From positions 83,755,156 to 83,819,155 of the forward strand of contig CAXIVR010000009.1 in NCBI GenBank assembly GCA_964035755.1: a stretch of DNA of 64,000 nucleotides, read 5' to 3'. The position numbers were made by a program, and so were the translations under genes. Each line of letters starts with the position of its first letter. Position 1 is the stretch's first letter. Below the pieces are notes generated by a model. That model made no database searches and was not told the origin of the DNA. It saw only the letters and a list, made by a program, of their open reading frames with translations. Source of the DNA: Teleogryllus oceanicus (lineage: Eukaryota > Arthropoda > Insecta > Orthoptera > Gryllidae). Shown in pieces: positions 23,601 to 35,131 of the stretch.

Positions 23601-24200
23601 ATGGGGTGCTACAACAATGAATACAAAACTGTAATAAACACTCAAATAAATGCACAGAATTGTTTAGTCAGTCATTTTTACAGTGTATTTAAAGTCAAGG
23701 TGATTTAAAAGCGAGAAAATTGTAAAAATTACGTTTATTTTTTTAACTACATTCGAGCAGTCGAAAAATATGAAAATAATTCGCAACAATTTGTGTTTAG
23801 AGAGGAACTTTTTGTATTTTTTTCGAGGCTGTTTCAGATTTCTAGGGCAGTTAAAATTATTTTTTGTTATTTTTTTCAAAAATATTTTTTGTGTTTGAAT
23901 TTGAGCCTGAGAAAATATAAAAAAATTATTTCTGATACAATAAATTCTTCTCTTATGTATCATTTTTTCAATCACATAAAATAGTGTTAAATTGACGAAA
24001 AAACAACAACACATTTTTGGCTGTAGAGAGCTGTGGATGGTAGGACTGGGGTGAAGAAACCTTTCAAAAATCTTATTTTTATGTTAAGAGTTATAATGTA
24101 ACTATGCCATTTGCATTAACGGAACTTTTTACCATCTTATCTGAGGGTAATCTTTGTAGTAATCATATTCATGTTCTGCATTTTTTTGCGGAGTTTCCAT
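20649..24200. other. AT-rich stretch, no gene seen
   Basis: No exon or transposon ends were recognised. Two imperfect direct repeats lie about 150 bases apart: ACGCGAGTACTCCTGC near 21842 and a related ACGCGCGAGTACTCG near 21991, each followed by a GTGACGGAA segment. Open frames such as 23664-24014 are lysine- and phenylalanine-rich products of AT content. Confidence 0.45.
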
Positions 24201-25230
24201 ACGCACATTTTCCTATGAACATATTTGTGATATTATTTGTTGTTCTAGAAATGTATGAACAGATATTAGCAACAAATTGTTACAGATAATATTTAAAAAA
24301 GTTAATCATTCTTTTTAAACATTGAAAAACTTGCGAAGGTAGGTAGAAGGCTGTAATCTTAATTTGTATCCTGTGAAATTGTAATTTAAATTCAATCAAA
24401 GCAATTTTTAAGAGCAATTAGCAAATTATCAGTTTAAACACATTCATTGATAATTATGAATAACAAGGATCAGACCATCAATAATCATCCCACATGTAAT
24501 TACAGATCATAAAACAAAGTTAAGTTGGACATTGCGCTTTCATATGCCAACGTGTATTGAAATGTTTCTTATGGTTCTACAACTGGATTAGCAGATATTA
24601 GCTACTAATTGTTACGAATTTTATTCAAATATATAATAATATATTGTAAACACTGAAAAATTGCAATAGAAGGCGGTGGTCGTAATTTGTATTCGGTTAA
24701 AACATAAAATTGTAATGTAAATAGAGTGGAAACAAATTTTAATAGTAATTAGCACATTATCAATTTATACAAATTCAGAAATAATTACTAAAAATATGGA
24801 TCAGACCTTCAAGAATAGTATAATCTTCTCAGATATAAATATAGACTTTCAGGACAAAGTTAACATGGGCTTCGCGTTTTTGATAGTCCAACGGTCATCA
24901 TCGAATATCTAATTTGAAATACTTTTAATTGTCCTACAACTTTATTAGCAGATATTATCAGCTAATTATTATGGATATCACTAAAAAAACATACTATCTG
25001 ATATTTTAAAATATGAAAAACTGCGATAGTACGTGGAAGTCCTAACTTTACTTTGTGAAATAAAAGAAAAAAACAACTATTTTAAAAATTCAACAAAAAA
25101 TCGCGCGTTTTGAATTCAAATTCCTCACCACAGCAAACAATACAAGTGACAATTACTAAACGTACATATCACACCTACAAGAATAATATAGTCTTTGTCA
25201 AATGTCGTTGTGTGATCGTTGAACGAAGTT
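24200..25230. repeat. Decayed tandem array, ~345-bp unit, about three copies
   Basis: The same ordered landmarks recur three times: AGATATTAGC-like text (24261, 24592, 24949), then a TTGAAAAACTTGCGA-type segment, an AATTAGCAAATTATCA-type segment, GGATCAGACCNTCAA, and an ACAAAGTTAA...CCAACG segment. The spacings are 331 and 357 bases. Copy three has lost its middle. The copies are only moderately similar, so the array is old. Confidence 0.65.
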
Positions 25231-26072
25231 ATGCGTGATTGAGCGGGCGCTCGCATACAGCCTTCGAGATCGCACCCAAGAGAAGTAAATTTTATGCAAC
25301 TTTGAAATGATGTCAAAGCGCAGTCAGTAAACTCATGTTTACGAAATGATATGGCATTCAATGCAGATTTTTGTAATCTTTTAAGTGGTATATGAAACAA
25401 GTGTGTATGTAGAAATTCATTTTTGGACTTTTGGACAGCTTTTTCTGGCTTATTCCGCCAGTGTACGAGCGACGGCTGCAATTTACGCATATGAAAATAC
25501 TTTCATATAATGAAACGGGAGCATTGACACAGATTCTTTAAAATCAAAAACAATAGTTAAATTAATCTGAATACAAACACGCAGTTTCGATTAAAGTTTG
25601 TCATTTAAATAAGATAATACTTGCGATGAAGCAGAGGTTCATTTCACAACTGCGGAAAAATCTTAATATTAAGTTTACAATTATAACAGAGTGCATCGTA
25701 CATGAATGTACGCACACTATATTTCGCGGGCTGTCGTGCTCCTGAAGGACCTACAAAACGTTGAGTCTAACCACATAACGAATTAGAGAAAGTAATTTAC
25801 AACACATTGGAGCCAGCAATCCACATTTCCCAGGGACCCACAGAATGAGATAAGTAGTGGAAAATCGGCAGTTGCTCTATACAACCTAGTATATAGCATA
25901 ATACTTTCTCTATACTACCTAGTATACGAGAAAGTACAATTACCGTCGAAATTAGATAATGGTACGCAATGATAGCAAAATGGAAGGTTGTGCAACTATT
26001 TACCATATTGGTAAAATAATGGCATAACCTCGATGATTAAACTGCCATATTTTAAAACAAAATGTATCTCAC
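25231..26072. other. Unassigned AT-rich stretch with a foldback
   Basis: No gene is supported. A compact foldback lies at 25902-25936: TACTTTCTC and TATACTA pair with TAGTATA and GAGAAAGTA, with one bulged base. It is listed as a separate finding. If the exon at 26073-26304 is real, this stretch is its downstream intron. Confidence 0.4.
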
Positions 26073-26304
26073 CTGTTGAATCTGTAGCTTTCCCCATCTC
26101 CACTTCTACTTTGCTCTCCAATAAAGAATGACTGGTACTGTGAACATTAGAGAGACGATTCTGAATATTAGCCTCTTTGGTCAATGCATCGATACGTGCT
26201 TGCAATGCCCTTTCTGTGCTCGTTTGTTCTTCCAAACGAGCTGCAAGCTCCTGCTTTTCTTGTTCCAAGCGTTCACATGATTCTCGTCTCTGTTCTTCTG
26301 TTTC
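26073..26304 (-). CDS. Internal exon of an unidentified coiled-coil protein
   Basis: On the minus strand an AG acceptor (TATATTGTAG) precedes an open 232-base stretch that ends at a good donor (AACAG/GTGAGA). Its translation starts ETEEQRRESCERLEQEKQEL, is rich in Glu, Gln, Leu and Arg with heptad spacing, and ends ...KATDSTG. Codon use and composition differ sharply from the AT-rich flanks. The exon starts in phase 0 and ends in phase 1. The frame stays open past the donor for some codons, but the composition changes there. I do not recognise the protein; a long cytoskeletal or kinesin-like coiled coil is possible but not shown. The other exons were not found with confidence. Confidence 0.68.
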
Positions 26305-27683
26305 CTACAATATATATACATAACAATGAAATAAATTTAAGATTATATGCAAGTATTCTATCCTCTTAATTTCTGAGTGAAAACATCACTTTAAACATTC
26401 ACAGTAAGCGTAGAACAGAATTTCACGCTTACTCGAGTGAAATCAGCCATCGTTTCACTCGGTTTCATTCTACGCAAGTAATACAAAATACTCTTTCGGT
26501 TTGGTGAAAAATTCACTCGTAGCTGATCTAGTCCTACGGCGACATTTTACTCGTATTTCGAGCCAGTTCAACGCCATCTGGGAGGCAGTTGGGCATGTCG
26601 GGAGTTCGTCAGGCGTCTCCTCTTTCACAATGAAAAATACAGCGCGCAAAAGATATCCATTGTACACGGGAAAGTGATATTTGAATAAGTGAAGAATAAC
26701 TCAGTATTTGCTATTTGTTTGTACTTGCGGTACTCGCAATTATGACAGCGAAAAGCGGATTTCACAGTTAAGAACTTAGTTACTATCTGTGAGGTGCCTG
26801 ATGATTTTGGGAAGGTATTTCGTTTTGTTTCAATGAAATAAGAGTGTGGATGCTTGACAAATATATGATTTTAAAATAATATATTATCAAATATGAAAGT
26901 TAGTATACTAGTAGATAATATTGTGTGTATTAGAGTTCAACAAAACAATGAGAAATCAAAATACACTTAAGGTAACAGAACAAGTATTTTAATAGATAGG
27001 TAGTCATGATTTTTAGCATATATCTTTTCTGCAGTCTTCAAAAATAGTAAATGATACATTTGTTCTGAACAATATCAAATGTGATAAACGATTGTCAGCA
27101 AGCATGCAAGTAACAGAAGCAATGTTTGCTGATGGTCTTTCCTGCACTATTCCAATTTTCACCATGGCTAAGCATAACTGTTTCATCAGCATATAACTGA
27201 ATCTTTTGACATATTTATGAACAGAACTACTAAGGAATATATATTTATGTAGGAACATGTCTATGGTGCAACATGCACCTCAGCAAGCGAGACAGAGGTT
27301 TGTTGACATTAATAAAAGCATCGAAGAACTCTAATTGTCAGGGGGTTGTTATAAATAGTTCATTTTAACACATTAGATGTGCTGAATCAGCAATTATACA
27401 AAGATCACATGATACAACATTTTTTTGAGGTTTGAACAAGTTGCTATATTTTATCTGAATAAAGCAGTAATAACAAAAATCGTTTAAATTGATTAGAAAA
27501 AGTAGAAATCTTAGTAAATATCGTTAAAGTTAAAGGATAAACAAAAATTTTCGAAAAAAAATATTGTATGAAACATTTAATTGATTTTTTTAAATTTAAT
27601 GTTTGAATTTCGTTGAAATACTTGTAAATACGTAACTATTGTGTAAACCTATATTTGATAATTTACAAAATGAAAATATTGTA
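26305..27683. other. Probable intron or intergenic AT-rich stretch
   Basis: The pyrimidine/AT-rich acceptor region of the minus-strand exon lies at its left edge (26305-26330). Nothing else is supported. Confidence 0.4.
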
Positions 27684-27728
27684 TCATTTAATTATTACTA
27701 ATAATTATTAGTAACAATAATTAAATGA
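27684..27728. other. Long AT palindrome
   Basis: The outer arms TCATTTAATTATT and AATAATTAAATGA are perfectly complementary. Inside them ACTAATAATTATTAGT is itself a perfect 16-base palindrome. The 45-base unit could extrude as a cruciform. It has no known function here. Confidence 0.7.
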
Positions 27729-28231
27729 ACTTACAAATAGTAATATTTCTGTTGTTAATTCTATAATTTTCTAAAATAATGCCTATAAAATTCTTTCAGA
27801 AATATTTAAAACTTTTTTCTAAGATTTTTTAAAAACTTTTCTAAATCTGTTATTTCATTAACATTGAAATTAAATTTGAAAAATATAACCCTTGATTTAT
27901 ATTATTATGTGAAAGTTCTTCTACAGTTAAAATAGCAGATTTTCAGTCAGTGTGAAATTCCAGTGATGCTCAGCTTCCAAACTCAAGTGTTTTGCATTCA
28001 ATCCCAGCTGTGGGAATTTTTTAATTATTTAAAAAAATATTAGTTTGAATACATTGAATACCAAATTGTATTTCAGAAATTGATATTAAATATATTTTTT
28101 TATTAAATGACTTTCTTCTCGTATTTATTTTCTGCTTTATTCGTTATTAATAGTCTCAATTAATAGCATATATAGAAATGAATGTCAAGTAGTTTAGCAA
28201 GGACCAATAAAACATTTTTAATCTTTTGAAT
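27729..28231. other. AT-rich stretch, no gene seen
   Basis: No supported feature. Confidence 0.4.
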
Positions 28232-28745
28232 CAGGGATTCTCAACTTCTGGTTCCCTGCGTGAACCCCCAGAGGTATGTGGCAGTCTTGTAGAGGCCACG
28301 TGAACAACTCTTAAGAGAAAATTTTAAGTTTGAATTTGTTCACAATGATGTCTGTGCCATTAAGGATATCCTTTTCTCTACATTTATGTGTAAGCAGTTT
28401 TCCATTGACGGTCGATCTCAAAAATAAAATACCACTAAAAGTTCAATTTGAAGGCGGAGGCTTACCTATATAATTAAAAATGTTGGTGATTCAGAATTTC
28501 TAAACTCCAGATATAAAATATTATTTTGTATTCTATAAATAACATTATTGTAATTTTAATGGATTATTGTATCCTTTAATTCTCGGCAGTCAAAGACTGT
28601 TTCTAATTAAAGGGTACAATAACCCATTAAATGTAAACACACGGTCACACGAAAAAAACTTACATTTAACATTACCTTATTTAAATTGAGCCTGAAACCT
28701 AATTCATGTACCCCTTGTACAAAGCTCAAAAGTTCGAGAATCTTG
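28232..28745. mobile_element. hAT-like non-autonomous remnant
   Basis: The left end CAGGGATTCTCAACTT is matched in inverted form at the right end by AAGTTCGAGAATCTTG (28730-28745). CAGGG(N)TTCTCAA ends and a subterminal GTACCCCTTGTAC are typical of hAT superfamily derivatives. No transposase is present. The 8-base flanks (TTTTGAAT and CTTCAGAG) do not clearly match, so the target duplication has decayed or the borders are slightly off. A strong foldback lies inside (28555-28631). Confidence 0.45.
28555..28631. other. 27-bp-stem foldback
   Basis: The left arm 28555-28581 and right arm 28605-28631 are inverted repeats with only two differences: one would be G-U, the other A-C, in RNA. The 23-base loop holds its own small inverted repeat (CAGTC AAA GACTG). 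The size would suit a precursor-type hairpin or a tiny foldback element, but no expression evidence exists here. Confidence 0.7.
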
Positions 28746-30725
28746 CTTCAGAGTATTTCTTATTTATACTCTACTTATATGTTCAAAATTCTATTGTATT
28801 ATCTTATTATCAGGTAAGGGTGTTAGTGATGTTTGTCCTTTTTATTTATTGATGCAGATAATAATGGATGCAGATAATAATGAAGACAATAAGTTTACTA
28901 AAGGGTGTTGCATCAAGTCTTCAATTACTTGGCCATTGAGCAGCTTCTGTTATTCATGAAAATATCTCATAAATGTGTGAAACCTAAGGGCAATAATTTC
29001 TTGCACTGAGTACAAGTTGTTCTGAATTGTGGCCCTGGTATCAATTTCTATCACATTAGAATCTGACTATTGAGAAGTTGTCAGAATGTAATTTTTTGTG
29101 CGATAAGTCAATAGTTGCCCAACGTGCATTGTGAGATTTGTTTCTATACATTTGACATTATTTTATGTTTGCATAATTTCAGGAAGACTAATATTTAAAG
29201 TCAATATAATTATTGTAATTATTATTTGAGGACACTGCTGTACATTATATGTTGTTCATATTTATTATTTAAATGATATGTTAGAGTTAAATATACTTGG
29301 CAAAATAAAAAATACTTGGCAAAATAAAATATGTGAATATATAATTCTATACAATTTAATTGGGATCAACTTCATTTCCAGGCAGGTGCTGAGTTAGTAT
29401 GGTATTAATGTTATTTACGCAGCATGTGACATGTTTTATTTAACATCAATGCAAATGTTCTTGATGAATGTACTTCCGTGCGACTATTTTATTAGTGTCG
29501 CGATTGCAGAAAATTCGGTTTCGCCGACGGGCACACACTTCGCCGGGGTATTGATTGATTGAATGGGATCAATCCATAGGACTCTTGTGTGCAGAAGTGG
29601 TGTGAGTGCCGAGCAGTAAACTTTGAGGAACTAAAATCGGGTTCTCGCTCAGAGGAGCGGAAAAATGTTGCTGGTTGAAATCAGTGTGTGCTAGTGTGCA
29701 GTAGTATAATATTGCGGACCATTTACAACCAAAGCGAGAAAGTATGTGCTTTTGCATCACCACTAATTATTTTTACTTTATTAGCGTTTCGAAATTGAGA
29801 CATACCTACCCTCAAAATGGCCAGGTGCAATGGACAGCACTAACGAAGCTCTCAGTGCAGGTTAGGTCGCCCCAAGTGTGCCTTGGTTCCATGTCATTGT
29901 GGAAATGAAACTCGCGCTTCTTTGCGCTGGTGCGCCCTAGCGGTCAAATGGAACACGGAAGCTGCCCTGAGCGCGCAGTGGGTGCGCACTAGTGCGGCGA
30001 ATGGAAAACGCTATAAGGTCGAGGCCAACGAGACGACAGATTCCCACGAAACGGAGGTAGCCATGCCACGTGCCAAGTGTAATGGACACATAACGATAAA
30101 TGTAAACGAAAGTAAATATGACGATAGAATCAATGGAGTCAGGAACGAATGCAAATATTTGAACAGTAATATAAGAGAATGTGCATGTAAACAACAAACT
30201 TGATTTCGGGCCGCCTCGGCTCGCACCGCTGATGCCTGGTTGCCCGCTGGTTCCAACGTTGTCAGGGATGCTCGGCCTCGCTGCGAAGGCCACCTCGTAG
30301 CGTCCTTGGTGTTGATCACTTCACGTTATATGATTTCTGCTCGCTTCCTAATTATCGTGGTCACCAGGAGTGCTTCCGCGTATCGTTTACCATTACTTTA
30401 GTTGTTCCTAATAGAGGGAAAGTGTTTTTTGCACGTATGGCTTTCGTGGCCACCATCCGCTTAGGTAATTACTCGCGCGCCGTTAATTCTCTTACTGAAT
30501 ATTCAGAAACCTATTCTTAGAATCGAATTTTAATAGTTTCTTGTTAATTTAAATTCCTGTTCGTGATATACGCTGCACAATGTTCCCTTTTCTAACACAC
30601 GCTTCACCCACCGCGTGTTCACAAGGTTGTCCGTTTTGTTTCACCCCTTACCTCCACTGTTTATTCGTTTTTCATAGTTCTACACCCTTCAATTCACTTC
30701 ACAACTGATCTTATTTAATTTTGCT
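28746..30725. other. Mixed stretch, no gene called
   Basis: 28746-29450 is AT-rich without features. 29450-30330 is GC-richer and holds overlapping open frames of about 100-118 codons on both strands with no recognisable domain. The mixed composition could reflect a decayed element or a 5' exon, but I cannot support either. Confidence 0.35.
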
Positions 30726-30947
30726 TACACTATGTGATCAAAAGTGTCCGGACCACCTGGCTGAAACGAGCAGTACAAGTTTTCGTAGCGCCCTTCATCG
30801 ATATGCTGAAGTCAATATGAATTACCCTTATCCTTATTGACAGCGTTCACTCCTAGGCATACTTTGGATCGGTATGGCCATTCTTCGCGGGCGGACTGAG
30901 GAGAGGTATCGATGTCGGTGGGTGAGACCTGGCACGAAGTCGGCGTT

Positions 30948-31577
30948 CTAAGACATCCCAAAGGTAGGATTCAAATCGGGACTCTGTGCAGGCCAGTCCA
31001 TTACAGGAATGTTATTGTCATGGAACCACTCCGCCACAGCCCGTGCAGTATGAACATGTGCTTGATCGTGTTGAAAGATGTAATCGCCATCCCCGGTGTT
31101 CAACAGTGGGAATAAAGAAGGTGCTTCCATTATCAATGTATAGGCCTGCGGTGTGATAGTGGCACGCACAACAACCAGGGGTCCAAGCCCCCTCCAGGAA
31201 AAACACGCCCACATCATGACACCACCACCTCCGAATTTCACTGGTAACACTACACGCTGACAGATGACGTGCACCGGGCGTTCGCCATACCCACACCCTG
31301 CCATCGGATCGCCACATTGTGAACTGCGATTCGTGACTCCACACAATGCTTTGCCACTGTTCAATCGTGTAATGTTGACGCTCCTTACACCAAGCGAAGC
31401 GGCGTGTAGTATTTTCGTGCGTGATGTGTGGCTTATGAGCAGCCTCTCGATCATGGAATCCAAGGTTTCTGACCTCACGGTTATCATAGTACTTGGAGAG
31501 GATCCTGATGCAGTTTGGAATTCCTGTGTGATGGTCTGGATAGATGTCTGCCTAATACTCTTTACGACCCTCTTCAA
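30948..31577 (-). pseudogene. Tc1-like transposase, inactivated
   Basis: The main frame has the Tc1 series GGGGVMMWACFSWRGLGPLV, then IFQHDQAHVHTARAVAEWF, then DWPAQSPDLNP. The second catalytic Asp (QHDQAHVH) is present. The first acidic block appears in a neighbouring frame (31018-31344) as MWSHESQF, where the usual Asp of the DESRF motif is His, and a frameshift lies between. The third acidic residue normally follows SPDLNP (as IE); here the frame reads TFGMS and stops. The N-terminal DNA-binding part is beyond the SINE insertion and also broken. The enzyme cannot be active. Confidence 0.9.
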
Positions 31578-31670
31578 ATGTTTGCGGTCTCAGTCAGTTG
31601 ACAGACGAGATCGGCCTGTACGCTTTTGTGTTGTACATGTCCCTCCACGTTTCCACTTCACTACCACATC

Positions 31671-32165
31671 CTCTTCGGGAGGTCCTAGGTTCGAGCCCTC
31701 ACGGCGGCAGGATTTTCGACACTAGATTTTCACCTAGGTCCAATTCACCTGCTGTCTGGAGGAGGATTCTAGTGACCGGCTGCTCTGATCGATAGTTTTC
31801 CGTGGTTTCTACGATCATCACCAGGCGAATGCCGGAGCAGTACTCTACCAAACGGGCCACGAACCGCGCGTGATCGTCCTTGTCCTATCTTCTCCCCTTA
31901 CACACACACACTACCATGCATTACACTACCACATATTCAGGGAGACCGATCGGGAGCTTAGAGCTCCTCCCGGCTGGGGCGGTGCCCCGCTGGTGGGAGA
32001 GTCCTTGCAGGGTGAAACCCCACTAGGCAACGGTAGGTCGGCGCCGGATCTCCCCATCAGCGGGTGAAGATCACTGCCATCTCCCGAGAAAAAAAACATG
32101 CACTACACTAACGGGACTAATGATCAAAGCAGTTGGCGCGCTCGGAAACACGACAAATCAATCAA
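31671..32165 (+). mobile_element. SINE-A inserted in the Tc1-like element
   Basis: The copy begins just before the B box (GGGAGGTCC TAGGTTCGAG at about 31677), so about 60 bases of the head are missing by 5' truncation. The rest runs to the family end GTTGGCGCGCTCGGAAACACG and a CAATCAAT tail. TTCACTACCACATC (31657-31670) and TTCACTATCACATC (32166-32179) flank it as a 14-base target duplication with one mismatch. It therefore entered the Tc1 copy after that copy was in place. Confidence 0.93.
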
Positions 32166-32427
32166 TTCACTATCACATCAGAAACAATGGACCTAGGGAT
32201 GTTTAGGAGTGTGGAAATCTCGCGTACAGACGTCTGACACGTGACACCCAATCACTGACCACGTGCGAGTCGTGCGGTTCTGGAGCGTCATTCTGCTGTT
32301 GCACGGTGTATAATGACTACTGAGGTCGCGGAGAATGCATACCTGACGGTAGGTGGCAGCACAATGCACCTAAGATGAAAAACGCATGTTTTTGGGGGTG
32401 ACCGGATACCTTTGATCACATAGTGTA

Positions 32428-33655
32428 TCTGATTTTTACCACATACCGCGATGGATGCGGATTTCGGCTCGATTATCCGTAAGATCACTCCTGTTTTCAC
32501 AGCACGTGGCCGTTCCTTCCCGTGGCGTTGACTACACTCCCTCGCCGGTCTTTCTTTTTATCGCGTTGCTCCTTTGTTGGCTCGTTCTTCACCTGAATCT
32601 TGCCACTCCACAGTGTGTAATTTTGGCCAACAAACCAAAAAAATATCCCAATTTTTTTACTGAATTGAAATAGTAAATCGTTATATCCTGTGTACTAGTG
32701 TGTCTCAACTATGTACGAACGTTGTTAGTTCTCTTGAAGATCACATGAACCCCATCGTGCATGTTCAAACACGTCTATCGCCGCTTCGGCAGTGCTCAGC
32801 TGTGAAAGACCTTTTTCAGTCCGTGAAGTTGTCTTGGTCGGGATACATCACATGTATCATTCTGCGATTTGTGAGTTTCTAGTAGGGATTTACATGGTTT
32901 TACGTTTACTTTTATGTGGATAATATTTAAGAATTGATTTTTGTGCCTAAAAGCCTTAATGGAAAATGTGAGCGATTTCTATTAAATCTATTACACGTTC
33001 TTTAAATTCAATTAATGTGTTACACACCATTATACACATTTGGAGCAATATACATTTTAAAACAATTACCTTTGGGTTCTTAATCGTGAAAAGACTAGCA
33101 GCTTAACCTACTTATCTAAATAATACACGTTTTTACAGAAAGGCTCGAGTTATCCTCAGGTTGTTATTTGAATCTTGGGTAAAAAATTCAATTGATGAGA
33201 GATTCGAAGCTGGATTAAATGCTTTGATGGTGAATACCAGTGGTGAGCTGGGAGCCTTGGAATACCCAAATTATTTTTCAATAAAATCTGTCGTTAAGTG
33301 TGCCATTTTTCAATATTTTCTTTCACTGAATCGTTTAAGAAAATTAAATGTTTTAAACTCCCTTTCCCCGCTTACGCGCGAAGAAATTAGTAGGGCCGCA
33401 GAGATGTACTCCTTGGGGCCGGTAGCTGAACGAGGAGCTTGCCAGTGGATAGACAGCGGCTGGCTCTGCCGCGCATGCGCAAACGAGGTCGCGTTATCTC
33501 CCGCTCACCCGCACTCACTAGGCAGAGAGCCTAGGCCTCCGGGAGGCACGGACTTGTACAGCGACGCACGTCCACGTCTCGACAAGGCAAATTCACCTAA
33601 TCACCTGACGTTGTGGGTGAAGTAAAGTTGTTTGTGTGATTTTGTTAGTTTCGTT
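32428..33655. other. Mixed stretch, no gene called
   Basis: The 154-codon frame at 33161-33625 shows no domain and abruptly changes composition at about 33360, so it is not called. 33360-33600 is GC-rich and includes a perfect NRF-1-type palindrome. Confidence 0.4.
33470..33481. promoter_or_regulatory. NRF-1-type palindrome in a GC-rich island
   Basis: CGCGCATGCGCA is a perfect match to the NRF-1/erect wing consensus. It lies in a CpG-richer segment (33360-33620), a promoter-like setting, but no adjacent first exon can be shown. One other perfect copy exists in the window (15657-15668). Confidence 0.3.
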
Positions 33656-34085
33656 TGGTTTGGTTTGTTTTTTTCGTGTTTCCGGGCGCGTCAACTGCTT
33701 TGGTCATTAGTCCCGTTAGTGTAGTGAATGTTTTCTCGGGAGATGGCGGTGATCTTCCCCCGCCGGATGGAGAGATCCGGCGCCGACCTACCGTCGGCTA
33801 GTGGGATTTCCCCCTAACCAGGACTCTCCCACCAGCGGGGCACCGCCCCAGCAGGGACAGGCGCTAAGCTCCCGACCGGTCTCCCGGAATATGTGGTGGT
33901 GTACTGCTGTTAGATTATGTGTGTCTGTAAGGGGACAGGATAGAACAAGGACGAGGAAGGAAAGATCGCACGCGGTCCGTGGCCCGTTTGTTAAGTTACT
34001 GCTCCCGCATTCGTCTGTTGTTGATCGGAGAAACCACGGAAAACTCCCGATCAGAGCACCTGGCTGTCAGAATGCTCCTCCAGAA
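33656..34085 (-). mobile_element. SINE-A copy, 5'-truncated
   Basis: Reverse orientation. It begins on the left with the tail (GGTTTGGTTTG, an AAACC-type repeat on the minus strand) and the conserved TTCCGGGCGCGTCAACTGC. It then runs through the GC-rich half (GGGGCACCGCCCC) to CAGAATGCTCCTCCAGA, where the family sequence stops. The tRNA head is absent, in line with truncated reverse transcription. Confidence 0.9.
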
Positions 34086-35131
34086 AGTTTGAAATAATTT
34101 GAAAAACGTCCTTAGCTAAAAGTGAAACATATGATAAAAAAAGGGTTAAAATAGTTGCGTGGTGGTACCAGAGATATTGTAGTAATCCTTACTGATTGTT
34201 AACTAAGTATCGAGGATGTATCAACCACAAATTATGTTACAATATAAATATAATATGAAGAATAAATCGCCATACAAATGTGTCGTGACTAATTCTCATT
34301 ATCAAGGTCTCCAAGTATGATACGTGTTTAATCCGCGATACTTGGAGCCACTGAAGATGGAATAAATTAGTCCCGAAACATGTTTGTGTCTGTTTATTCG
34401 TTATATTAAATTTATGTTGTAATATACTTTGGGGTTGACACCTTCTCGATCTTTAATTTTTAATCGTTAAAATAATTGCAAGGAAATACAGACGTATTTG
34501 AATTCTATCGGAATAAACTGATTAAATGAATTAACAAATTAAAAAAATAACAAAAAAAATGTAATCTAGGAAATAATTTATATTTCATTTGAAAAAATAC
34601 CCCAAAAAGATATTTGTAAACGTTGTAAAAATAGATTTCTAATTTTTTCAGAAAAAGTAATAACTATATCACAAACATTCTCTGTAATTAGGCGCACTTT
34701 ATGCAAATGGATTGGTACAATTTATCATTCATAAGCCCCATGTCACGAATGAAAAAGAATCTGATACAACCTCACCAAATGAGAGCTAATGATGATGCAA
34801 ATTACCGATAACAATATTTCGCCAGACGGGCTATTAGATCGGAAATAATCGTTCGTTTCATCTCTCACGCACTATATTTATCAAATAATTTTTCGTGAAA
34901 TGCAATTTGCTAATAATTTCATATGTTATTAAAGTTTGGAACATTTCATATTACGTTTTAAGGTCAGGTCTGGTGAATTGGTTCAAAATTTTAAAAACAA
35001 CAACAAATTATACCTTCATCATGCAAAATGTCCATCTAAATTAGTTACTAACAGGCATCTAAGCATCGATAGAACATGTACACAGTATTCGAAATGGAAT
35101 TAGAAAATAACTCTGCATCACTCGATTTTAC
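34086..35131. other. AT-rich stretch with a tail-like hairpin motif
   Basis: A 10-bp perfect hairpin (CTCCAAGTAT with ATACTTGGAG, 34309-34347) is followed by CTGAAGA and, 17 bases later, GAAAC. The pattern recalls the 3' regions of some retroelements. Otherwise no feature is supported. Confidence 0.35.

Larger units (their letters stand above)
30728..32425 (-). mobile_element. Tc1-like DNA transposon, interrupted by a SINE
   Basis: The ends are inverted: CACTATGTGATCAAAAGTGT at the left pairs with the right end ATACCTTTGATCACATAGTG. Both are flanked by TA (30726-30727 and 32426-32427), the Tc1/mariner target. A minus-strand transposase remnant lies inside. Removing the SINE-A insertion (about 509 bases with its duplication) leaves about 1.2 kb, which is shorter than usual for an intact Tc1 but close. 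Confidence 0.92.

Noticed and set aside
29883..30319. Three overlapping frames of 102-118 codons
   Set aside because: They overlap on both strands, and none has a recognised motif or clear splice sites.
33161..33625. 154-codon open frame as a host gene
   Set aside because: Its composition switches from AT-rich to GC-rich half way; there is no domain, no splice border and no codon bias.
34309..34379. Hammerhead ribozyme
   Set aside because: CTGAAGA and GAAAC are present, but four extra bases separate the hairpin from CTGA, and stem II would start with a mismatch. It does not meet the known geometry, so it is kept only as a weak finding.
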